Positions 58,929 to 64,000 of a stretch of 64,000 bases of DNA are shown in pieces. The stretch is from Fimbriiglobus ruber. GTDB taxonomy: Bacteria; Planctomycetota; Planctomycetia; Gemmatales; Gemmataceae. The translations under genes were made by a program, and so were the position numbers. Numbering within the stretch: the first letter of the stretch is position 1; the number at the start of each line of letters is the position of its first letter. The DNA lies in NCBI RefSeq assembly GCF_002197845.1, contig NZ_NIDE01000017.1, forward strand, positions 542,712 through 606,711, given 5' to 3'. The notes below the pieces were generated by a model. That model worked only from the letters and a program-made list of their open reading frames with translations. It searched no databases and was not told the origin of the DNA.

Positions 58929-60053
58929 TCAACCGGTCAACCCGGTGATAGCATACTCCAAATCGACCCGCGTTACAAACTCTCTCAGTAGTAATTCGAG
59001 CATTTCTCGGTCATCTTCGTGGAAAAAGCCGGTAACATCTGTGTCGATTAGGAGGGCTGCGCGGACGGGAGAAATCCCGTTCGGACAGAAGCCAACAATT
59101 GGGAATGCGATCATCGACCGCAGGTAATTGGGCTGTCTCTCGTGAAAGAAGAAGTCGGGCTCCGCCGCACAATCTTCAACGATAAGGGTCCGGCCTTCGC
59201 GAACACACCGTGCAGCATAAGAAGGCTTTGTGTTGTTATCCAGGTGGTAGCGTTCGGCGTGCTGAGCGTAGGACGTAAACGGATCGTGACTTTTGGTGGC
59301 GAGATCGAAGGCGGCGATCGGCATCAGTCTTCCATTTTCCTCCGCGAATAGCCCAATGCGGAAGTTTTGGTTGTGGCGACTGCCATCCTCATGAACGGCC
59401 TGAATACGAAAGAGCGACGTGAGCCACTCTAAAAGGACGCGAACCTGCTCCATTGGGGCCAATCCGTCCCGTGCCCGTTGAATGGACGCACGCGCGTCGG
59501 CGGTTTCGGTTGCAACACGGCGAATTCGTTGCCGCTTAATGTTCACCAGCTCCCGAAGGTGAGTAAGTAGCCAGCCGAGTCGTGTTACCTCAAATTCGGC
59601 GTCTTCCCAGTCCTGGGCTGCCACTTCTACTTCCTGTGCGGCTGCAGACAAAGCAGCTTGGTGAGCCTTATTAAGGTCTTCAATAGCGCTCTTGTGGTCT
59701 TCAGCCGTTCTCTCTTTGCCCCGCTTATAACGCCCGTCCCCGATTGCCCCAGCAACCTCCCACAAGAGGTAGCCACCGACAGCAATGACGATGGTCGGAG
59801 CCCACGGCTGTTCCCAAAAAGATTTATCTGGAACGAGTGGGGCGGGTTTGGCGGCGACGGCAGAGACAGCGGCAATCGCTCGAAACGCGGCGACTGCACA
59901 TTTTGCCCAGGCTTCCTGGTAATGCGGTCCCAACCAGTGCCACCACCGCAACACCGCTATTAGCCCGAGAAATCCTGCGGTAGCCGCAATCACACTTCCC
60001 CAGAAAGCAATTATCTCCATGTTTTGGAGAAACGACTGAAAGACGGCGGTCAT
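58929..60053 (-). CDS. Two-TM, coiled-coil, GAF-domain protein (island cargo)
   Basis: The 374-residue product has two N-terminal membrane helices (IAFWGSVIAATAGFLGLIAV near residues 15-34, and IVIAVGGYLLWEVAGAI near 88-104). A helical coiled-coil region spans about residues 110-210 (LNKAHQAALSAAAQEVEVAA). A C-terminal GAF domain occupies about 215-365, with RIGLFAEENGRLMPIAAFDL, CVREGRTLIVEDC and the motif RSMIAFPIVG, ending in FHEDDREMLELLLREFVTRV. No output domain (kinase, cyclase, nuclease) is attached. The start ATG 60053 is preferred to TTG 60083. It heads a two-gene unit with the 55-residue protein; a sensor or membrane-effector role is inferred. Confidence 0.8.
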   Translation of the reverse strand: MTAVFQSFLQNMEIIAFWGSVIAATAGFLGLIAVLRWWHWLGPHYQEAWAKCAVAAFRAIAAVSAVAAKPAPLVPDKSFWEQPWAPTIVIAVGGYLLWEVAGAIGDGRYKRGKERTAEDHKSAIEDLNKAHQAALSAAAQEVEVAAQDWEDAEFEVTRLGWLLTHLRELVNIKRQRIRRVATETADARASIQRARDGLAPMEQVRVLLEWLTSLFRIQAVHEDGSRHNQNFRIGLFAEENGRLMPIAAFDLATKSHDPFTSYAQHAERYHLDNNTKPSYAARCVREGRTLIVEDCAAEPDFFFHERQPNYLRSMIAFPIVGFCPNGISPVRAALLIDTDVTGFFHEDDREMLELLLREFVTRVDLEYAITGLTG

Positions 60054-60083
60054 CGGAGAGAGTCCCCGGGCTCCAAACTTCAA

Positions 60084-60454
60084 AGTGCGATTAAGTGGAT
60101 AGCGAACAGATTACCGAGCCGCGAAGAGCAAGCCAAGGCAGTATCACAACGCAGGGCTGCCGGGCGCGGTTGGGCGCGGTAAATCGTAAAAGAAATGTGA
60201 TCTGCTTTTATGCGAACGACGCCCAGAGCAGAAGGTAATCGGTCCTGAATACCACCGCGATGAAAGCGAGAGAGTGGTTAAAAAGGGCCATAAGTTCGCC
60301 GAACCATAGCCGAACTTATGGGTGCCAACCGAGGCCAAATCCTGACTACATCTGCCTAATCCTGACTACTCGGAACGATTCGCAAAGCCTTAATTTGCAT
60401 GACAATAGGGTGAAATACCCTGAAAACGCAGCAATGGCACTAAAACGGTCTTTA
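60084..60454. other. Right end of the island
   Basis: No gene is seen in these 370 bp. They must hold the promoter of the GAF gene, and they carry the right arm-type sites. AT content is high. Confidence 0.4.
60288..60321. promoter_or_regulatory. Right arm-type integrase site candidate
   Basis: CCATAAGTTCG (60288-60298) and CGAACTTATGG (60311-60321) are perfect inverted copies around GCCGAACCATAGC. The word CCGAACTTATG matches 56878-56888 at the other end of the island. The arrangement suits integrase or excisionase binding. Confidence 0.55.
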
Positions 60455-60498
60455 AGATTTTGGTTCTCTTTGTCTAGGTTCGAATCCTAGCCGGGTAA
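60455..60498 (+). repeat. attR: orphan 3' fragment of tRNA-Gln
   Basis: Exact 44-bp copy of 56645-56688, lacking the 5' half of the tRNA. The preceding bases (60421-60454) do not match the tRNA. Confidence 0.95.
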
Positions 60499-60504
60499 TT
60501 CCAG

Positions 60505-60540
60505 AAACCCTTGCAAGATAAGCACTTGCAAGGGTTTTTT
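60505..60540 (+). terminator. Original terminator of tRNA-Gln, now outside the island
   Basis: AACCCTTGCAAG pairs with CTTGCAAGGGTT around a 7-nt loop, followed by TTTTT. It stands seven bases after attR and now follows only the tRNA fragment. Confidence 0.9.
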
Positions 60541-60542
60541 AT

Positions 60543-60711
60543 TTGTCTCGTCTGAACGACCAACAACTGGCCACTCTGCAAGCCTTGCTCAACCAACGCG
60601 CGGTGGCCCACGGCGGACCCAACCATCTGTGGACTTCCAAGCGTGTTGACGCTCTGATTCAGCGCCAGTTCGGCATCCGTTACCGCCCCGCCCACGTCTG
60701 CCGGTCCTGGG
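60543..60711 (+). pseudogene. IS630-family transposase relic, N-terminal helix-turn-helix
   Basis: The reading frame encodes LNDQQLATLQALLNQRAVAH, then GPNHLWTSKRVDALIQRQFG and RYRPAHVCR, which is the winged helix of IS630-type transposases. There is no upstream N-terminus and no catalytic domain; coding character stops near 60711. The relic directly abuts the stranded tRNA terminator. Confidence 0.65.
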
Positions 60712-60859
60712 GAATTGATAAACCCCTGGTCTCGGAAACTCCAGTCGGCGCCGGTCGAAGACGAATTCGTAAGGCTGCTCCGGGTAGATGTTCCCGAATC
60801 GCGCCGTATGAATACCCGCAATCTCGCACACACTCGGGTAGGCTGCTCACGGGGGCCGT

Positions 60860-61435
60860 ATGATCGATGAGTTTCTGGCCGAAACGACCCGACTGCTTGC
60901 CCTCCTCGACCGCAAAGCCATCGCGGCCGCCAGGGACATGCTCCTCGACTGCCACCACACCGGCGGCCGCGTCTACACGGCCGGGAACGGCGGCTCGGCG
61001 TCCACAGCTCAGCACTTCGCCTGCGACCTGGCCAAGTTCGTCATTCCCCCGGGACAGCGGCCGTTCGACACCCGCTGCCTGACCGACAACGTTTCCCTCT
61101 ACACCGCCTGGGCGAACGACGCGGCCCGGGAAGACGTGTTCGTGAATCTGCTCCGCGGCCTACTGACGCCTCGCGATGTACTGATTCTCGTCTCGGTCCA
61201 CGGCGGGACCGGCTTCTCCGCCGACCTGGCCCGGGCTGTCCGGTACGCCAACGAGGTCGGCGCCCGGACGATCGCCCTGGTCGGGTTCGACGGCGGCGTG
61301 TTGCACCGGGAAGCGACCTGCTCGATCCTGGTGCCGGTCGACTCGACGCCGCAAACGGAAGCCATCCACCTCGTCATCGAACACCTGCTCATGCACCTCA
61401 TCAAGCACGAGTTGGCCGCAGGGGTGCCCGCGTGA
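60860..61435 (+). CDS. SIS-domain isomerase, GmhA-like
   Basis: The 191-residue product is a sugar isomerase domain protein. The phosphosugar-binding motifs are GRVYTAGNGGSASTAQHFAC near residues 36-55 and LILVSVHGGTGFSADL near 108-123, with the C-terminal helix IHLVIEHLLMHLI. The pattern resembles sedoheptulose 7-phosphate isomerase (GmhA), the first step of ADP-heptose formation. Exact substrate is uncertain. Its stop overlaps the GTG start of the next gene (GTGA). Confidence 0.85.
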   Translation: MIDEFLAETTRLLALLDRKAIAAARDMLLDCHHTGGRVYTAGNGGSASTAQHFACDLAKFVIPPGQRPFDTRCLTDNVSLYTAWANDAAREDVFVNLLRGLLTPRDVLILVSVHGGTGFSADLARAVRYANEVGARTIALVGFDGGVLHREATCSILVPVDSTPQTEAIHLVIEHLLMHLIKHELAAGVPA

Positions 61436-62334
61436 TCGATGTCCTCTGCGTCGGACACGCCGCTTGGGACGTGATCGTTCGCGTCCCTGAATTCCCGGCC
61501 GAAGACGCGAAGGCGGAAGCCACCGCCCTCGCCGAATCGGGCGGCGGACCGGCGGCGAACGCGGCTTATTTGCTTTCCCTCTGGGGTGCGAAGTGCGGGT
61601 TCGCCGGACTGGTCGGGGACGACGAAGCCGGCAGTCGGATCGCGCGTGAGTTTCAAACAGTTGGAGTGGACGTTACGGGGCTGGAACGACGGCCGGGCCA
61701 CGCGACGCCCGTGTCGCTCGTGCTGGTCAGTGAGCGAACCGGCAGCCGGACGATCGTCACCCGCAAGGCAACGGCCAGCCCGCTTCAATTATTGATCGCG
61801 GCCGGGGCGGAGCCGAAGGTACTGCTGTTCGACGGACACGAACTCAATGCCTCGCTTGAAGCGATCGACCGCTTCCCGCACGCGGCCACGATCCTCGACG
61901 CCGGCTCGGTCCGCGAGGGGACGCGGGAACTCGTCCGCCGGGTGAGTTATCTGGTCGCGTCCGAGCGATTCGCCAGGCAATTCACCGGCTTACCAACTCT
62001 GGAAACACCGGCCGCACAAACCGCGGCCGTTGCCGAGTTGTACAAGGTCAACGGCCAGCCGGTGGTGATTACGCTGGGCAGTCGAGGGCTGGTGTACGGG
62101 ACCGATGTCCGTTGCGAACATCTACCGGCTGTCCCCGCCTTGACGGTCGATACCACGGCCGCCGGGGACATCTTCCACGGAGCGTTCGCCTACGGCGTGT
62201 TAACCGGGCTCGGGTGGGACGCGACGTTGAAGCTGGCCGCGACGGCGGCGGCTTTGTCGGTCGAGAAGCCGGGCGGACGGGCGTCGATCCCAACACTCGA
62301 TCGGGTTCGGGAGGCGTTGACCCGTGCTGGATGA
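61432..62334 (+). CDS. PfkB-family carbohydrate kinase A
   Basis: The 300-residue product is a ribokinase-fold sugar or nucleoside kinase. The first signature reads GGGPAANAAYLLSLWG near residue 40, and the second, with the catalytic Asp and anion hole, DTTAAGDIFHGAFAYGV near residue 240. It begins at GTG 61432, overlapping the SIS gene stop, and its own end overlaps the next kinase by 11 bases. Close coupling suggests a pathway that isomerises and phosphorylates one sugar. The substrate is not known. Confidence 0.9.
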   Translation: MIDVLCVGHAAWDVIVRVPEFPAEDAKAEATALAESGGGPAANAAYLLSLWGAKCGFAGLVGDDEAGSRIAREFQTVGVDVTGLERRPGHATPVSLVLVSERTGSRTIVTRKATASPLQLLIAAGAEPKVLLFDGHELNASLEAIDRFPHAATILDAGSVREGTRELVRRVSYLVASERFARQFTGLPTLETPAAQTAAVAELYKVNGQPVVITLGSRGLVYGTDVRCEHLPAVPALTVDTTAAGDIFHGAFAYGVLTGLGWDATLKLAATAAALSVEKPGGRASIPTLDRVREALTRAG

Positions 62335-63274
62335 ATCGATTTTCGCCGGCGTACCGCTGGCCGTCGTCGGCAGCGTCTGCCGGGACGTGAAAACAGCCCC
62401 CATCGCGCCCGGCCCGCACTTGCTGCGAGACGGCGAAACGCCGGCCGCGTTCCTCGTCGAAACGCTCGGCGGCGGCGGGGCCAACACAGCCGCGATGGCC
62501 GCCGGACTCGGCGCCCGGGTTGCGTTCGCCGGGAAGGTCGGGGCTGACGCCCTGGGCGACCGGCTCGTTGGGGCGCTGGAGCGAGCCGGCGTCCGCGTCC
62601 TGGCCCGCCGCGACCCGGCCGTCGCGACCGGCAGTTCGATCGCCCTCACGTATTCGGACGGCCAGCGACACTTCATCAGCCACCAGCCGAACAACGCCAC
62701 CCTCGATTTCGTGGACGTGGACCCGACCACGTGGGCCAACGGCGGACACCTGCTCCGGGCGGACGTCTGGTTCTCGGAGCCGATGCTGACCGGCGGGAAT
62801 GCCCGGCTGTTCGCGTCGGCCCGCTCTGCCGGCATCGCCACGTCGCTCGACATCAACTGGGACCCACAGTGGGGATTCGCGGACGCGGCCGCGATAGCCA
62901 CTCGGATGGCGGCGGTCCGCGGCGTCCTCCCGCTGGTCGATCTGGTTCACGGGAACGTCCGCGAGTTAAACCGATTTGCCGGCACGGACGACTTGTCCGA
63001 GACGCTTCGCCGCCTGACGGTGTGGGGTACCGGGGCGGTCGTGGTTCACATGGGCGACGCGGGATCTGGGTATTACTCGGCCGGGGAACTGGTCGTGGCC
63101 CCGTGCGTCCCGGCCGAACGGATGCTGAACACGGCCGGAACGGGCGACCTGCTCAGTCTGTGCATGATGCTCCTACACCACCGCACGGAGAGCCCCGCTG
63201 TCGAGAAGTTGCGACTGGCGAACCGGGTTGTGACGAGCTTTATCGAAGGGCGGCCGCTGCTGCCGACACTGTGA
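62324..63274 (+). CDS. PfkB-family carbohydrate kinase B
   Basis: The 316-residue product is a second, divergent ribokinase-fold kinase. The N-terminal substrate motif is GGGGANTAAMAAGLGARV near residue 48, and the catalytic signature NTAGTGDLLSLCMMLL near residue 268 retains the Asp. FTYSDGQRHF-like substrate strands lie in between. Translation starts at GTG 62324 within the end of kinase A. It is the last gene of the SIS-PfkB-PfkB operon. Confidence 0.88.
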   Translation: MLDESIFAGVPLAVVGSVCRDVKTAPIAPGPHLLRDGETPAAFLVETLGGGGANTAAMAAGLGARVAFAGKVGADALGDRLVGALERAGVRVLARRDPAVATGSSIALTYSDGQRHFISHQPNNATLDFVDVDPTTWANGGHLLRADVWFSEPMLTGGNARLFASARSAGIATSLDINWDPQWGFADAAAIATRMAAVRGVLPLVDLVHGNVRELNRFAGTDDLSETLRRLTVWGTGAVVVHMGDAGSGYYSAGELVVAPCVPAERMLNTAGTGDLLSLCMMLLHHRTESPAVEKLRLANRVVTSFIEGRPLLPTL

Positions 63275-63321
63275 TTATCGGCTGAGAAGAAGGTCGACAG
63301 GTTTACGAAATCGGGGCCATT

Positions 63322-64000
63322 CTATCCGACGAACACCCCACCGTTGAAACCAGGGATCGCGTCGAAATCGAAGGCGGGGGGCGGCGCCGAGAAGTGCGTC
63401 GTGAGGGCCGTTGCGGTGTAAGCGGTCACGAGACTGCCGTCCCCGGTGCCGGCGCCGACGACGACATCCGCCTCGCCGTTGCCGGTCAGATTCTTGACGG
63501 CCACGCGGACGCCGTCACGGTTGTTGGGGTCTCCGGCGAAGAAATCCGCGACCGGGACCAGGGTGTTCGCGAGGAGCGAAGCACCGTCGAATACCGTCAC
63601 CCGGGGGCCGCCACCCGGTCCGGCGCCCACCACAATGTCCGCATGACCGTCGCCGTTCACGTCGCCGACTGCAACATAGGCCCCGTTCTGGACCGATGGC
63701 TCGAACGCGAAGAAGTCGCCGAAGAGCTTTTGCGGGTTTCCGGCGGCCACCGACCGCCCGTCGTAAGCCGCGATCCGCGGCCCGCCGCCGTAGCCGGCCG
63801 AAACGACCAGGTCGCCGTAGCCGGCCCCGGTGATGTCTCCCACGGCCGCCCGGGCGCCGCCGCGGAAGTTCGGGTCGTCGATGCCGAAGAAGTCGGCGAT
63901 CGGGGCGAACGTCTTGCCGTCGAACACCCGGACCCGCGGGCCGCCGCCCTGGTCGGGAGTGATGATGAGGTCCGGGTAGCCGTCGCCGGTCAGGTCGCCG
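63322..64000 (-). CDS. FG-GAP/VCBS repeat protein, partial (C-terminal part)
   Basis: The frame is open to the end of the window, so the N-terminus lies beyond it. At least four repeats of about 50 residues are visible, each with a Ca2+-binding-like motif: GDLTGDGYPDLII, GDITGAGYGDLVV, GDVNGDGHADIVV and KNLTGNGEADVVV, followed by GGGPRVRV-type turns. Such beta-propeller repeats are found in large secreted or surface proteins. The protein ends in a short linker, GFNGGVFVG. It is convergent with the sugar kinase operon. Confidence 0.85.
   Translation of the reverse strand, partial: GDLTGDGYPDLIITPDQGGGPRVRVFDGKTFAPIADFFGIDDPNFRGGARAAVGDITGAGYGDLVVSAGYGGGPRIAAYDGRSVAAGNPQKLFGDFFAFEPSVQNGAYVAVGDVNGDGHADIVVGAGPGGGPRVTVFDGASLLANTLVPVADFFAGDPNNRDGVRVAVKNLTGNGEADVVVGAGTGDGSLVTAYTATALTTHFSAPPPAFDFDAIPGFNGGVFVG

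Larger units (their letters stand above)
56645..60498. mobile_element. tRNA-Gln genomic island (3,810-bp unit)
   Basis: The island runs from the left 44-bp att repeat to the right one. It carries an integrase gene, two tiny membrane-protein genes, a nested stem-loop, a perfect 30-bp inverted repeat, and a TM-GAF gene with a 55-aa partner. GC content falls visibly below the flanking genes, especially at 58400-58740 and 60070-60450. The copy motif CCGAACTTATG recurs near both ends, as expected for arm-type integrase sites. The chromosomal tRNA terminator is left stranded outside the right att. Confidence 0.9.

Overview
The window looks like chromosome of a planctomycete, most likely of the Gemmataceae. 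It is GC-rich (roughly 60-65 % by eye) and carries lineage-typical families: a DUF1559 pseudopilin-like protein, squalene-cyclase-like repeat proteins, a fused MFS/spermidine synthase, HEAT/STN secreted proteins, an IS1182-type insertion sequence and low-complexity tails on translation proteins. No 16S gene is present, so the genus is not assigned.

Layout. 1-12.3 kb: accessory metabolism and envelope genes (methyltransferase, Gfo/Idh/MocA oxidoreductase, CBS protein, secreted HEAT/STN protein, UbiB-type kinase, GT-C-like membrane protein, DcuC transporter, MFS/spermidine synthase). 12.35-13.86 kb: a complete IS1182-like element. 14.1-21.2 kb: a 1187-aa secreted coiled-coil protein with three tandem-repeat tracts, a squalene-cyclase-like protein, a DUF4058 protein and a secreted protein of unknown function, followed by a relic of folC. 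21.4-42.1 kb, minus strand: the conserved information-processing block. In transcription order it reads tRNA-Thr, tRNA-Tyr, tRNA-Gly, tRNA-Thr, tuf, tRNA-Trp, secE, nusG, rplK, rplA, rplJ, rplL, rpoB, rpoC, rpsL, rpsG, fusA, mgsA. rpmG is missing from its usual place, and SecE is about three times the normal length. 42.3-51.4 kb: mostly minus-strand housekeeping genes (RicT/PSP1, DRG-like GTPase, Minf_1886 family, flavin disulfide reductase, PpiD-like foldase). 51.6-56.1 kb: topA and the DUF1559 pseudopilin.

56.6-60.5 kb is a small genomic island of 3,810 bp inserted in a tRNA-Gln(TTG) gene. It is bounded by a perfect 44-bp direct repeat. The left copy completes the tRNA; the right copy is an orphan 3' fragment that still carries the original terminator. 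The island encodes a short tyrosine recombinase, two tiny membrane proteins with overlapping ATGA stop/start, a nested stem-loop region, a perfect 30-bp inverted repeat with a 10-nt loop, and a two-gene unit: a two-TM/coiled-coil/GAF sensor-like protein followed by a 55-aa basic protein with a strong Shine-Dalgarno sequence and its own terminator. This is the best candidate for an undescribed system in the window, plausibly a defence or regulatory cargo, but its function is inferred only.

60.5-64.0 kb: an IS630 transposase relic, then a translationally coupled operon of a GmhA-like SIS isomerase and two PfkB-family sugar kinases, and the C-terminal part of an FG-GAP/VCBS repeat protein that runs off the window.
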